Counted from the first letter of the stretch, positions 18,476 through 31,472 are shown. The stretch is DNA of 64,000 nucleotides from Conus ventricosus (GCA_018398815.1 CM031618.1:50226562-50290561); one strand, 5' to 3'. Numbers and translations: made by a program. The notes: generated by a model not told the origin, from the sequence alone.

Positions 18476-18525
18476 TGTGGTGTGTGTGTGTGTTCAACTG
18501 TGGGTCTGATTACTGTGTGTAGTGT

Positions 18526-18584
<59 letters not shown>

Positions 18585-18652
18585 TGGGAAGCTGTTTGGT
18601 GTGAATGCGTGGGGTTGTGTGTGTGTGTGTGTGGTGTGTGTGTGTGTGTGCT
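18009..18652. repeat. GT and GA microsatellite block
   Basis: (GT)n with a (GA)n insertion (18009-18160), then several GT arrays (18290-18652) separated by short unique stretches. Frames here are repeat translations only. Confidence 0.95.
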
Positions 18653-18657
18653 AAAAC

Positions 18658-19735
18658 TCTCACATTGAAAACAAAAAAAAAAACTGTTTTATCACATGTT
18701 ATTAGTGTGAACCATCATCATAACAAACAAAACCAATATAGAATAATGTGAAATTGTAGACAAGGGTATAAGTAAGTAATCCACAAACATCTAACAAATA
18801 ACTCAACAAATGGGTGAATAATGTACATGTTAGTGAACATACCGCGAAAAGCATGATTATGCCCCTTTTTACCCAACAAATGGTACCCCCAATAATGAGC
18901 AGATTGTCATCAAGAACAACATTCCTTGGGATTTATATGACTGTCATGTGTTAGTGCTGATGTTGAACAATTAGTCACCTCACTTTTTCATTGTTTACAC
19001 TGATTTCATATGGTGCAATTTGTTTATGTATTCTTGAAAACTGTTCTTTTTGTAAAACCACCAATATATGTATCCCTGTCCATCCCCTAATGGCTCACAA
19101 AACTACATTATTGTTATATAGCATCAAAGTTTGTGGTATAAGGAAAGAGAAGCCACAACATCTAAGTCATATGTAAAGAAATACATAAGCAGTGATTGAG
19201 GTACTGAACCTACCCGAAATAGTAAAAATTATGCCCCTTTCTAGTAGAATTGGGGTACCCCCAGTAACAGACAGATTGTTACACAGAGGGACATTATTGA
19301 CAACAAATATGAATCCTCTATGTTTGTAATCTTTGGAGCTAACACCAAAAGGTATTGTTGTTGTGTTAGTGGTGTTTTATATGGCTCAATATTCTATAAA
19401 CACTCACATTGAAAACAAAACAAAAACTGTTTTATCAACAAGATATTAGTGTGAACCATCATCAATAACCAACAAAACCAATATGAATGATTGAAATTAT
19501 AGACAAGGGTATAAGTAAGTAATCCACAAAAAATCTAACAAATAACTCAACTAATGATGAGTAATGTAAATGTTAGTGAACATACCGCGAAAAGCATGAT
19601 TATGCCTTTTTACCTAAAAAACTAGAAACCCCCAAATTATGACATATTACCATCAAGAACAACATTCCATGGGATTTATATGACTTCTGTGTTAGTGCTG
19701 ATAATCAATAATAGAAAGACCACTTTTTCAGTGTT
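18658..19735 (+). repeat. Partial tandem duplication, about 744-bp period
   Basis: The stretch about 18658-18975 is repeated, with many small indels, at about 19402-19720. Shared strings include TCACATTGAAAACAAAA, GTGTGAACCATCATCA, GACAAGGGTATAAGTAAGTA and GTGAACATACCGCGAAAAGC. The sequence between them also contains weaker similar lines (GAACCTACCCGAAATAGTAA). No coding potential was recognised. The minus-strand LTR element is inserted just after the second copy. Confidence 0.75.
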
Positions 19736-19794
19736 GGACTCATTGCTGTTGCGCAGTGTCTTTGTGTAGTAACTGGGAAAACTGTTTATATTTT

Positions 19795-19799
19795 TTGGT
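19795..19799 (+). other. Target site duplication of LTR element A, left (TTGGT)
   Basis: TTGGT directly before TGTCACGA; repeated at 28400-28404 directly after CTCGTGACA. Confidence 0.85.
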
Positions 19800-22083
19800 T
19801 GTCACGACCGACCCCTTGGAGGGCTGCCCTGACAGGAAACGGTCTTAGGTGGGAGTGAAGGGAGTGACGACCTCACAACACGCCTCGCAGAGCCCACACG
19901 AGAAAGATTACGATACAACACCCCCATTTTATTCACACCAACACACCCAGTCCATAAATAAGCATTCCAACGCACACAACATGCACAATCACCAATCAGA
20001 GCACTCCAACACACACAACATTCACATTTATAAATAAACATTTCACCATTACGACGTACACAATCACAATTACAGCATTCCTGCACATATGACATATACA
20101 CAATTAAAAAAGAAACATTTCCAGCATCCTTCCCTTCCCACACCCTGGAGTGCCTCCACCCCCAGCATCCTCAATCTACTGGACACCCTTTCGCACTAGG
20201 TGCTCCAGAACCGGGTAGTGTTCTTGAATGGATCGCTCAAACCGACACCCACGAGCACGCAAGCAGGCCGTGAAGAGCGCGTTCCCGGAGGGGGGGGGGG
20301 GGGGGGAGGGAAGGAAACGTGGCGTTGTTACTGGAGGTCCTGGACGGGATCAGGGACGCCAGTCAAGCTGCGGGCTTTTTCTTCCATCAGCGGTCCCAGC
20401 CAGAGCGGGCACAACCAGTAGGCACGTGGCACCATCCAGTCCGCGTCTCAAGCCAGAAGCGTGGCCTCAACCATCACGTGGCACCAATCCAGTCCGCGTC
20501 TCAGAAGCAGAAGCGTGGCTCAACCAGCACGTGGCACCATCCAGTCCGGGTCCCAGGCCAGAGCGGGCCTCAACCAGCAACTGTGGCACCCACCAGTCCA
20601 GACTCCGGGTGAAGTCCCCCGGGAGGGGGGGGGGGGGGGAATACGTAGCTGGGGAGGAGAGAAGAAAGGGAGGGAAGAAGGAAGGAATAAAGAAGAAGGG
20701 TACTTGGAACCCCGCGTCAGTACAGTCTGTCCCATCGCAAAATCTTAACAGCCACTCGCATATGGCGAGGGGAAGTCTATCAAACGCACACAACAGCCCC
20801 ACTCAACACAGACCTGAGCATAAAACACTGTAAACCGATCATATCTGTTAAGTCTTCTCCCAATGAACGTAAGGGACTGCATTAATCAACAGCTATAAAA
20901 CAAATCGAATTATCTTCACCCTTCTCTTCTCACTCACTTTAACAATTTCCTTTCTTATGAAATAAACCAACACACGACCATCGCTTAATAACTGCCACCG
21001 GTATAACATTTGCAAATAATAATCATGGCATAATGTCACATTTAATAGCCGGCCACATTTCAAATAACACAAATCTCCAACCACGCATCCAACGACAAAT
21101 CATGCGTACGCACACTCGCGAACATAAAACTCGTTTTTCTCCTTGCACACACAAACAGATGGTGGCCGAAGAAATAAGATCCGGCGAATGTGACAGGGGC
21201 GCGTCGACGAGCGAGACCAAGCAAGTTCCAACCTGAATCCCCAGGTTCTCTTCCCATCCCACACCGACTACCGCATTCACCAGATGCAACAAACAAGGAG
21301 AAGAGAATTTGGATAAAATTAGAATGGCCAGGATTAAAGATTGAATTAACCAAGAAAAGGTCTCCAAACAATATTCTTTACCAATTTTTGAAAACAAAAA
21401 GAAATTGCGCAAAAGAGAAGAATAAGCCGGCTACTACAACATACCAAAACAAAACAAACCACGAAACTGATGCTTCCAGCTACCCGTGGGTGACCCAGAA
21501 GAGGCGGGTCAAATGCGACTCTCTCTGCCCTCTTGTCCAGTCGAAGGACAGAAGCGCAGATGCGGAGGAAAAAGAAGGGATGTCCCCTCCTACAAAAAAA
21601 GGCCGACTGTAGGAATTGGAAGATACCGACTGTACCCTCGATGATACGGTGGAAGAAACCAAGTCCGAGCAGGCCTGCCCAGAAGACATCTTCGCTCGAT
21701 AAGAGCTAACCTCCCTCAGCTATGGCGGCCAACAGCCATGCTGCGTCAACCGAGTAGCTACATCAAACTAAAAAAAAAATGAAGCACTGCGACAGGTAAA
21801 AATGACAGCAGAGGCGATAGACAGCAAGTTCGAGATGAAAGGTACCAGCCACCCATTAACTGCAGGGATGGAATAGTCACTGCAGTGGAATTAGAAGAGA
21901 GAGAGAGAGAAAGCAAACCGAAGTTGACTGAACTACAAAAAAAAAAAACCAAGGTGCAATCCACCGCACCACAAGCCACATTAAGGGACGGCTACACGAC
22001 AACAGCAACGACAATAAATAAATGAGTAATTCGCCACCCTAGATGGTCCAAACGTCGTAGGCCCTCGAGACAAACTCGTGACA
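19800..22083 (-). repeat. 3' LTR of element A
   Basis: 2284 bp, TG...CA ends on its own strand. It includes a poly(A)-signal-like string (TTTATT on the plus strand near 19930), a 51-bp minisatellite (about 20390-20600), two poly-G runs, GA microsatellite near 21900 and the doubled end motif. It differs from the 5' LTR by many small indels and some substitutions, so the insertion is not recent or the assembly has indel errors. Confidence 0.9.
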
Positions 22084-22435
22084 AACCCCCCCTCCAAAAG
22101 CATCTGTTTCTCTGAGATACAGTCTCCTTTGGGGGAACCTTACGCATGTGCAAATTCACAACAATGGGACCGAAACCCAACTCTCGGTGCTACACAGAGT
22201 ACGAGGAACCACTACAAACATTCTAACGAAAGATCATAAGGGAAAGACAAATACAACATTTATCAACAACAAGGCAACCTTCCAACCATGAAAGAACAAT
22301 CCGAACCATGTGATTCACAGTACCGTTAACATCACTGAAGTGAAAACTGTCAGTACACACCTGATACAAAGACCAAAAGGGGAATAACCCTGGTTAGGGA
22401 AGTATCCCTCTGACCGATTTCCCAATGTGACTGAC

Positions 22436-22940
22436 TTACGGAGCTCGGGCTAAGATAGTCAGCATCCGTATTACAGACCCTTGATATGAACTGAAAGTGA
22501 ACGCATACCCTTGTAGAAGTGTTCCACAGCCTAACATCAATAGTCTATGACTGACTGGCCGGATCCAGTCCAGCACAGGAAGGATGATGATCGCTCTCCA
22601 GTACAAACTTTCCGCCCGTACGTCTTCTTGGGCACGCCAGTGCGCGTCCAAATCTGCCTGAGAGAATTCACAACATGAGGGGCATCGATAGCCTAAAGCG
22701 GGACAGCCACTGGGTATCGACTCGCAAGATTCTACCACTACCGAAGTGTAGCGGTGAAACCGCGATCGGATGGAGAATAATGGTCCACCAGTCGACCCCA
22801 ACCTTGCTGAAGGCTCCCCAACCAGAGGCACAGACGCCTAAGGGAACCCGCCTTCAAGCGACCCTTAGCCGTATGTCCGTTGGCAGACATCGCAAACTGC
22901 GGCAGTACTGCCATAACCTGTGAGTTCATCCCTGTCCAGA
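22436..22940 (-). pseudogene. Integrase and RNase H fragments of LTR element A
   Basis: Minus strand: an integrase-core-like piece (HRYTSVVVE followed by a degraded ATRYPEAVPL region near 22730-22690) runs within some 40-60 bp into an RNase H piece (a degraded FVLESDHHPLQYLDRIRPVS region near 22610-22550) and SNTDADYL-like codons near 22460. Several frames are used. The order integrase then RNase H is the reverse of ordinary Gypsy elements. Confidence 0.6.
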
Positions 22941-23536
22941 AGAAGTCCGTCTAGTCTCGCTCGAGAGTCCGCTTGGAGCCACCGTTATGACCGCCATGGG
23001 GGAATCGTGGGCCTGCGCAGCCGAGAACAGACCTCTCTAGCTTTGGGGAACAACAAACTGTTTGGCCACACGATCTGCCTAAGTGAAAACCCTAAAGAGG
23101 ATCCCCTTGTGCGCATGAGCTCACCTTGGCGTGTCTCGGGCGACTGAGCGGACGATCCACAATTGTCGTAGGCGTTGGACATCCAATTCCCCTGGCCTGA
23201 AGACGGATAATGCTAGCAGGATCGGCCCATGCCAAACCTCGTCAGAGATCGGGGCTGAAGAACGGACAGCAATTCCTGTTCCTGCTTCTCAGCTTGGCGC
23301 GTGTGTTACTCCCACACACGCCCTGTAACGGGCAAATCCGGATAGACACGGACTGACTGCGTCCGTCTGCGAAGGTGAATAGTAATCCCTATGATAAGAA
23401 TACAGAGGTCGCCAACCGCGAATGCCCCATACTCGCCACAGAAGTAGGGGGTGGAGAAGAAAACGAGTACGAAGGACGGGTGGAGGTAAAACCACCTCCA
23501 ACCCTCACCACCCTCGTAACTGCGCCCCGCCGGGCC

Positions 23537-25140
23537 TTAGGGAAACAAATTCCTTATCCACAAAGAGTGTTGATGCTCCCGAATCCCTGAAGGTGTCGAA
23601 CCACGGATGAACCAACCACGAAAGAAACCCAACTGGCACTCTGTACCACCAGAAGCTTGGATGGACCCCCACGTTAGCCGAGGCGCGATGATGCTGGAAA
23701 GACTAGCCCCACGACTACCAGCGGCTTTAGGACAATCTTTCCTAATGTGGCGCAGGACGAACCACAAAGAAAACACAGTCGGGGCCTGAAATCCCCGATG
23801 AACTGCCTGCCTTGTTCACCCCGCTAGCAGTTGTCGGCGCCTTATTGCCACAAAATCCTGTGGAGGGCTCCTCTCCGTATCTGGGCGATGCCTCATAAGC
23901 CCTGCGAGCTCACAAACTACCCTCATCGTATGAATCGCAGGACCCGCGAAATCCTGAGGTGCTGTCTCGCCTGTGTCCGGATCCTCAACTCTGGGGACAC
24001 AGTGTTGGTGAGCTGTTCCAATAGGATCAGATCCACCCGCTCCCACATTGGCCAACAGACGGCAGTACCCAGCGTTTTGCGCAGCCTAACACCAAACGCA
24101 CGAAGGTCCTGTCGTTATTGCTTCTCATGGAAAAACCCCTGAACTTCCTCCTTACGTCTCTGGAGGTAAGTGGAAACGCTTACGCAGAGCCAACTGCATG
24201 TCTGACACAGACGCACCTCATTTAGAGTGAGCACACACCCCTTGCAGCAACCCGACAACCCAGAAAAAAAGTGCATGGCCTTTTGTTCCCAGACAATTGG
24301 TATGAATTAGCTACCTTATCAAAATGCTCTAAGAACATATCAATGTCCTACGCTAGGTCAGAACTCTGGAAGCTTTAACTTTGGGCTCTATCTCTATCTC
24401 CTGCCTGGTGATTACACCCTGACTTACAGATGGCGGAGACCGCAAAAGAAGTTGTTTCCATCTCCTCCCTACGCAGAGGCCTTCCTCCATCCTGTCTAGT
24501 TCTTCCCTACGGAGGTCAGCCCTCTTCCCTACGCTGAGCAACCTCTTCCTACCTGATCTCCGTCGTGGCCGCCCTCCTCCCTGCGCAGAGCAGCCTCTTC
24601 CTTACGAAGAGCCTCCCTTCGGGCAGCTTCTTACCTTACGAAGGGCCTCCTGTCGGCAGCCTCTTTCTCTGCGCAGCAATGAGCCTCTTCCCTATGCAGA
24701 CTGCCTCCTGTCGGGCTTTCTCCTCTCGCGCCAGGAGCCGTCTATCCTATCCAACTCTTCCCAACGGAGGGCTTCCTGCCTGGCACCTCTTCCCTACGCC
24801 GAACCTCCAGTCGTGGCAGCCGTCCTCCCAAGGACGCTGAGCACCACTTCCCACGCTACTGCCAAGCTCCAGAAACATCATGACGAGGGGTGTCCTGGGC
24901 GGGGTTCCCCACTATCCCGACACGGGAAGAATGACCCATCTGACCCGTCCCCTGATCTCAGACCTTCCATGAGGAAAGTCCCCCGGGCATACCTCCATTC
25001 GAGGGGAAGCATGGAGAAGATGGGGGCTTTGTTTCTGCGACTCAACAACCCACAGTTTGCTTCCAATAGCTCTGACGGCTTCCGAGCGGAAGTGCCAGAC
25101 GGTGGGTCCAGCAGGAAAATCCCCTAGGCGAAACACGAAG
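23537..25140 (-). pseudogene. gag-like remnant of LTR element A
   Basis: On the minus strand, about 25100-24350 shows a low-complexity run of short repeats that encode arginine/glutamate-rich heptads (pieces like LRREELDRMEEGL near 24500), suggesting a coiled-coil Gag N-terminus. Near 23770-23740 is a zinc-knuckle-like remnant (CFLCG-type string, then RKDCPK). Frames change often, and no open protein remains. The same layout is seen at 53000-54450 in the plus-strand copy. Confidence 0.55.
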
Positions 25141-26175
25141 AAGAGAAAGGTACTGGCGCTGTGACTATCGTCTACACACTTTAATATGTGGAAGTCACTG
25201 TATACGAAGTGCTGGTACTAATAGTGGGATACATTTAGATAGACCCTTCTTCTTTCTTCGAAACGGCCGGGCGTATGTTAGGGCGCCTTGGTGGTCTTCC
25301 ATTTGTAGCACACACGATATTGTGCGACTAACGCCGTTATTAGATTGTATATATAGCACGGCAAACCAGTCTGTAGAACGCGCATGAGTGGGCACAACTG
25401 GAATTGATCTCCTTACTTTGATATCGAGCTTACTTAGTCTACAAATTGCGCATAGAGGCGTAAAGATAGATATAGTCTTGTCAATGTGCACGCGGCAGTG
25501 TGACAAGCGGATGCATATGGCTACTCTCCTATGTGCGTGAGGAGTGATAGAATGTGGTAGTATATGTGTGTATGTGTGTGTGTCGTGTGGTGCGGACAAG
25601 TTCCGGCTGCTCCCACTCTGGCAACGCCGCGCTCTACAACACGAGCAACGCGGTGGGGCCACCGAAAAAAAAAAAAAAAACAAAAAACTTATGTCCTGGC
25701 TGCCCCTCTCTGGGCCACACCGCCTCCACAGCCACGAGCAACATTGTCGGTGGGGCTGGCCGGAAAAACAAACAGGCAGACGGAATCCGGAGAAAGGAAA
25801 AAAAATGACACTAACGCCCGATACAACCCCCTGTACTCAATTAACCCGGTAGAAAAAAAAAACAAAACTGCTAAATACACAACAGAATGGAAAGACTGAG
25901 CGGCAACATAAAGGCAAGACTAACGGCGTACCTTCGAGAGGTACCCGCGGAAGAGGTCTGGAAACGCGGTCGACCATCCCCTCGGTCCTCACCTCGACCC
26001 CCCGTTCACACCGATGTTTTCCTTCAGGCCACCAAGACATTCCCTTCACGCTTTAGAGTCACCCCAGCCAACCACCCACGAACAAACACGACAAACTGAC
26101 TAAACCAATATACAAAACAGACAAACCTAAACACAGGACTCCGCGAAACGAGAGAGACAGCCAGAGCCCTTCACA

Positions 26176-26193
26176 TCCCTGGACGAGCCCCCA
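26176..26193 (-). promoter_or_regulatory. Primer binding site, tRNA-Pro type
   Basis: Minus strand reads TGGGGGCTCGTCCAGGGA, four bases (ATTG) inside the 5' LTR. This matches the primer binding site complementary to the 3' end of tRNA-Pro, with one inserted A relative to the plus-strand copy. Confidence 0.85.
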
Positions 26194-26197
26194 CAAT

Positions 26198-28399
26198 TGT
26201 ACAACCGCCCATGGAGGTCTTGCCCTGACATGATCGGTCTAGGTGGGATGAAGGGAGTGACTGACCTCACACGCCTCGCAAGAGCCCACACGAGAACGAT
26301 TACGATACAACACCCCATTATTCACACCAACACACACAGTCATAAATAAGCATTCCAACGCACACAACAAGCACAATCACAATCAAGCACTCCAACTCAC
26401 ACAACATGCACAATTATAAATAAACATTTCACCATACGACGTACACAATCACAATTACAGCATTCCTGCACATATGACATATACACAATTATAAAGAAAC
26501 ATTTCCAGCATCCATCCCTTCCCACACCCTGGAGTGCCTCCACACCCCTGCCTCCGTCAAGTCTACTGGGAGCACCCTGTCGCACTAGGTGCTCCAAACC
26601 GGGTTGGTTCTTGAAGGGAGTCGCTCGACACGCAAGCAGGCAGTGAAGAGCGCGTCCCGGAGGGGGGGGGGGGGGGGAGAAACGTGGCGTTGTTACTGGA
26701 GGTCCTGGACGGGGATCAGGGTCGGCCAGTCAAGCCGGCGGGCTTTTCTTCCAGTCCGCGGTCCCAGCCAGAGCGTGGCCTCAACCAGCATGTGGCACCA
26801 TCCAGTCCGCGGTCTCAGCCAGAGCGTGGCCTCAACCAGCACGTGGCACCATCCAGTCCGCGGTCTCAGCCAGAGCGTGGCCTCAACCAGCATGTGGCAC
26901 CATCCAGTCCGCGGTCCCAGCCAGAGCGTGGCCTCAACCAGCACGTGGCACCCACCAGTCCAGACTCCGGGTGAAGCCCCCGGGAGGGGGGGGGGGGGGG
27001 GGAACGTAGCTGGGAGGAGAGAAGAAAGGGAGGGAAGGAAGAAGGAAGAAAGAAGGAAGGGTACTGGAACCCCGCCGTCAGTACAGTCTGTCCCATGCTG
27101 CTAAATCTTAACAGCCACTCGCATGATGGGCGAGGGGAAGTCTATCAAACGCACCAACAGCCCCAGCTCAACACAGACCTGAGCATAACACAGTAAACCG
27201 ATCAAATCGTTAAAGTCTTCTCACATGAAGCAGGTAAGGGACTGCATTAAATCAACAGGCTATAAAACAAATATGAATTATCTTCACCCTTCTCTCACTC
27301 ACGTTTAACAATTTCCTTTCTTAGGAAATAAACCAACACAGCGACCATCGCTTAATAACTGCCACCACATTTGCAAATAATAATTCAATGGTATAATTGT
27401 CACATTTATAGCCACATTTCAAAATAACACAAATCTCCAACCACGCATCCGAACGACAAATCATGCGTACGCACACTCGCGAACATAACACTCGTTCTCC
27501 TTGCACACACAAACAGATGGTGGCCGAAGAATAAGAGTCCGGCGAATGTGACAGGGGCGGACGAGCGAGACCAAGCAAGTTCCAACCCTGAATCACCAGG
27601 TTCTCTCCCATCCCCACCGACTACCGCATCACCAGATGCATAAACAGGAGAAAGAATTTTGGATATAATTTAGAATGGCCAGGTTAAAGATTGAATTAAC
27701 CAGAGAAAAGGTCTCAAACAATATTTCTTTTACAATTTTGAAAACAAAAGAAAATTGCGCAAAAGAGAAGAATAAGCCGGCTAACAACAACAAACCAAAA
27801 CAAACAAACCACGAAACTGATGCTTACCAGCTACCCGTGGGTGACCCAGAAGAGGCGGGTCAAACGACTCTCTCTGCCCTCTGTCCAGTCGAGAGGACAG
27901 AAGCGCAGATGCGGAGAAAGAAGAAGTGATGTCCCTCTCCTACAGGCCGACTGTACCCTCGATGATACGGTGAAGAACCAAGACCGGAGCAGGCGCTCCC
28001 AGAGACATCTTCCGCTCGAGTGAAGAGCTAACCTCCCTCAGCGATGGCGGCCAACATGCCACGCTGCGTCACAGAGTGAGCATACTTCAAACTAAAAAAA
28101 AAAAAAATGAAGCACGTGCGACAGGTAAAATGACAGGCGAGAGGCCGATAGACAGCAAGTTCGAGAGAAAGGTACCAGCCACCCATGAACCTGCAGGATG
28201 AATAGCACGGGCAGTGGAATTAGAGAGAGAGAGAGAGAGAAAGCAAACCGAAGTTGAGCTGAACTACACCAAGGTGCAACCGCACCACAAGCCACATTAA
28301 GGGACGGATACACGACAACAGCAACGACAATAAATAAATGAGTAATTCCGCCACCCTAGATGGGTCAAACGTCGTAGGCCTCGTGACAAACTCGTGACA
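26198..28399 (-). repeat. 5' LTR of element A
   Basis: About 2202 bp. On the minus strand it begins TGTCACGAGTTTGTCACGAG, in which the terminal motif is given twice. It carries four near-perfect 51-bp minisatellite units at about 26751-26960. The inner end is degraded to TGTACAA instead of TCGTGACA. Confidence 0.9.
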
Positions 28400-28404
28400 T
28401 TGGT
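28400..28404 (+). other. Target site duplication of LTR element A, right (TTGGT)
   Basis: Matches 19795-19799. Confidence 0.85.
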
Positions 28405-28960
28405 AAAATTTTTTATAATTATGTCAATTTCTGCTATACTAATTATCAACATAATCAAGCCAGTTTGATATCACATTGTAGACAAATGCATAACAACAAA
28501 ACATGCAAAATTTCAAAGAGATCTGTCAAGAAATAAGTGAGCAGTAACCATTTCATTGAACCTACCCCAAAAAGCTCAATTTTACCACGGCATACAGATT
28601 TTCAAATGTGCTATTATACTGTCACAGCTTTTTTCCCTCGAGAATGCACTCAATCCTTAATCTATGAAGCTGCTGCACTCCAAGGTCTTCAGGGTGAATC
28701 TACTCTTGCATCCTATGACATGCAGGTTCAGGAGTACAGGAAAATGGCTCAGTTTCATTTTGGGGATCCTTGACAAGCAAGTTGGAGCTTGTATTGTCAG
28801 GCTAGACTTCACTAAATATGGGTCATCAATAAATATCTCAGATCTGCATTAAACACACAGAGACATAAAACCGACATTTGTGGTTTCTCCCTGACAGACG
28901 TGTTCTGAATATGAGCTGAGGGCCACACCAATAGAGAGACAGCTAGACAGACTGGTGGTG
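28405..28960. other. Unique-looking DNA, no gene recognised
   Basis: Right flank of LTR element A. Its start resembles the 744-bp repeat lines (GAACCTACCCCAAAAAGCTC). Two short overlapping frames at 28537-28852 have no recognisable family and are probably chance. Confidence 0.4.
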
Positions 28961-29003
28961 ATAGATAGATAGATAGATAGAGAGATAGAGAGATAGATAG
29001 ATA

Positions 29004-29057
<54 letters not shown>

Positions 29058-29110
29058 TGGTAGAGTTTTATTGTAAACAATTTTTGTGACATTGCAGATT
29101 TTTTTTAAAG
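28961..29110. repeat. GATA microsatellite with possible retroelement 3' tail
   Basis: (GATA)n from 28961 to about 29055 is followed by GTAGAGTTTTATTGTAAACA. On the minus strand this reads ...AATAAAACTC(TATC)n, the same layout as the retroelement tail near 15945. Confidence 0.7.
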
Positions 29111-30177
29111 TAGAGTCATCACAGATATCAACTTGAACGCCCATGATGTGGGTTACTACCATAAATCAAAGGATTTTCTGAAAGCAGATATTCTTTTTGT
29201 TCCAGCAAACTCGCCCGAAGGCTCCTGCAGAAAATAATTTTACGTCATGGTGAGTGTCAGAACATTGACAGCATTTTGAGTAGAATGGAAACAATCAGTA
29301 GCTGGGATGATGTTTTGAAACAGCAGTTTTGGATATGAAATATGTAAGAGATTTCCGCGATGTTCAGAGACTGTTATAGTTTGTTGGATGTTAAGTTATT
29401 TGGTACACGCATGACGTTGAATTTATACGGCCTAGGTGACTGCGACTCTCTACTTTAATATCATGATACCTGAATTAGCTGACGTGGAATATGATCGCAT
29501 ATTCAATAGTCGAGAATCGACTGTGGTATCAAATATTCCATTAGATGTAGATATAGCTGAATCGCTCCCTTACTCAGAAGTGTATATGCAATATCATGGA
29601 TCCATGTAATCTTGTAGAAGTTGGGCGAGAACTGAAACCTGATAAATGAAATGTACATAGCGGAGGATTCAGTTTCGATTAGCAGGGTCGACCGGACTAT
29701 TTCTTCATCTAAGATTATTTGACGTTAGGCATTACACATGACAGCTGTATACCTGAATACAATCTGACCATTTTGTTAATACAACAGTCTTTAAAATACA
29801 GCACACTAAAAGATCGAGAATCTTTGGAAACTGAATAATGTTTTTTACAAAGAGAAAAAAAAATATTGGTAGACACAATCAAGACAATTTTCTTTCTTGT
29901 CAAAAGCAAATAAAACCGCTTGAAACGTTGTATGCTAGATACAGAAGAAGGAAAGATAGATAAAAGAAAGGTCCTCTGATTGACGAATATTAGAATTTTA
30001 AGGAAAAAAAGCAACGAAACAACAACAGAACACGGACAGTAACTTTCATTTTATCGAGCAAGAAAATCCTTTGCAGTGCCATGAAAAAATTGGTGGCATT
30101 ATCTTTAGAACAATATATATAATATATTATATTTTTATATAATTTTTTAATATAAAATAAAATTGTTATCCTCTTAT
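29111..30177. other. No gene seen
   Basis: A/T-rich DNA without coding character on either strand; includes an A/T-rich patch near 30110-30165. Confidence 0.4.
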
Positions 30178-30320
30178 GTCTTAGATTGAAGAAATAAGGG
30201 GGGGAAAATAAGCATTCATATCTACAGTGGTAGATAATTCTGCCTAACTAACAGTATGTGCTTTGAGTGGGTGAATGGGGAAAAATAAAATAAACGCTTT
30301 TCAAAATGAGCCTTCAGCAA
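30178..30320 (+). repeat. Copy 1 of a small repeat (MITE-like)
   Basis: Begins GTCTTAGATTGAAGAAATAAGG and matches 30780-30917 nearly throughout (AACTAACAGTATGTGCTT, GAGTGGGTGAATGGGG, AAAATGAGCCTTCAGC), but lacks the inverted right end. Confidence 0.65.
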
Positions 30321-30779
30321 GCTTATAGCCTCGTAGGGAGGAAACAAAACTAACAATAACTCCTGGTCAGATAACGATATTTCAAAACCGATTGTTTCTC
30401 GTCATGACCGAGGAAAGTGGTAATTTGACTCCGCTCCCTTTTTCGGTTTTAAGAAGAATGCTATCCAAAAAAGCTGGTATGCAATACCGTAGTATGTTTG
30501 TTGAGTTTTTAAACAACCAACCAAAGGTGCCACCTAAGAAGCAAAGAAAATCTTGAAAGAGCAAAACAAGCTACATTTCTTGTGTAAAGTAGAAAATAAA
30601 AATGAAACCCTTAAGATACATTGCTGAGGGCTAAGTTCTTGGAATGAATCTGCAAGTGACTAAATTACGATAAACTAATAAATTCCAAGGATAAATACCG
30701 CACCATTCCAGCACCTTACAGAGCGCTTGGTGTTGCAATGACTGCAAAGAAATTGAATTATAAACAAACCTTGCCTTAT

Positions 30780-30944
30780 GTCTTAGATTGAAGAATGGGG
30801 GGAGATAATGCATTCATATCTGCAGGGTAGAAAAATCTGCCGAACTAACAGTATGTGCTTGAGTGGGTGAATGGGGAAAAAATAATAAAATGCTTCTCAA
30901 AATGAGCCTTCAGCTTATCTTCCCCTATTTCTTCAAACTAAGAC
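30780..30944 (+). mobile_element. MITE-like element, about 165 bp
   Basis: Left end GTCTTAGATTGAAGAA is mirrored by right end TTCTTCAAACTAAGAC (30929-30944). The interior is the same as the repeat at 30178. No coding capacity and no clear target duplication. Confidence 0.55.
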
Positions 30945-31472
30945 AAAAAGAGCAAGCTTTGTTTATGCATGGAATGCAGTTGATCGAGTACAGGTAGGAG
31001 GCCACATTACACACGAGCTTGTATATATTTATAAATATATATTTTATATAATATATATATAAAATATTTTAAAAATATATATAATTATATATATATTAAA
31101 TTATATATTATAAAATGTACGCCACAACACGTATCTGAAGCAGTTCCACCCTGGTGATTGGCAGTTGAATGAATGGTGTAATGGCTCAAATGACTTCACA
31201 AAATTTATTTATATCATGTCATCCGGCGATAAACTTATGCCGCCTGTCTGTTGACCCATGCAGCTATTGTTGACTGCTGGAAAAATGACAACAGCGAGCT
31301 GATCCGGGCCCACGCTCTCTTCTGATGACATCAATCGTCAATCTCTGATTGACGGTCAAGGGCCCAGGAAGGATGAAATGTGTGAAAAGATGAAAACTGC
31401 CAAATCAAAAACAAAATTTGGGAAACAAATTGTCGAAAGGAGTCTCCCATAAATTTTTGTCTTGTTTTACAC
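30945..31472. other. A/T-rich region, no gene seen
   Basis: Long TATA/AATA-rich stretch at about 31020-31115; the rest shows no coding character. Confidence 0.45.

Larger units (their letters stand above)
19800..28399 (-). mobile_element. LTR retrotransposon A (minus strand), complete ends, decayed interior
   Basis: Two direct repeats of about 2.2 kb (19800-22083 and 26198-28399) bound an internal part of about 4.1 kb. The target duplication TTGGT is at 19795-19799 and 28400-28404. Reading the minus strand, the 5' LTR is 28399-26198, then a primer binding site, gag-like and pol-like remnants, a polypurine tract (GGAGGGGGGGTT, just inside 22084) and the 3' LTR. LTR ends are TGTCACGA...TCGTGACA. 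The interior keeps a zinc-knuckle remnant (near 23750), an integrase fragment and an RNase H fragment, with no reverse transcriptase found. The element is related over its whole length to the plus-strand copy at 50050-58272. Confidence 0.93.

Noticed and set aside
20228..20833. Apparent 201-codon gene with HVAPSSP repeats (also 26589-27104 and 51326-51787)
   Set aside because: It is the 51-bp minisatellite inside the LTRs, open only because the unit is a multiple of three.
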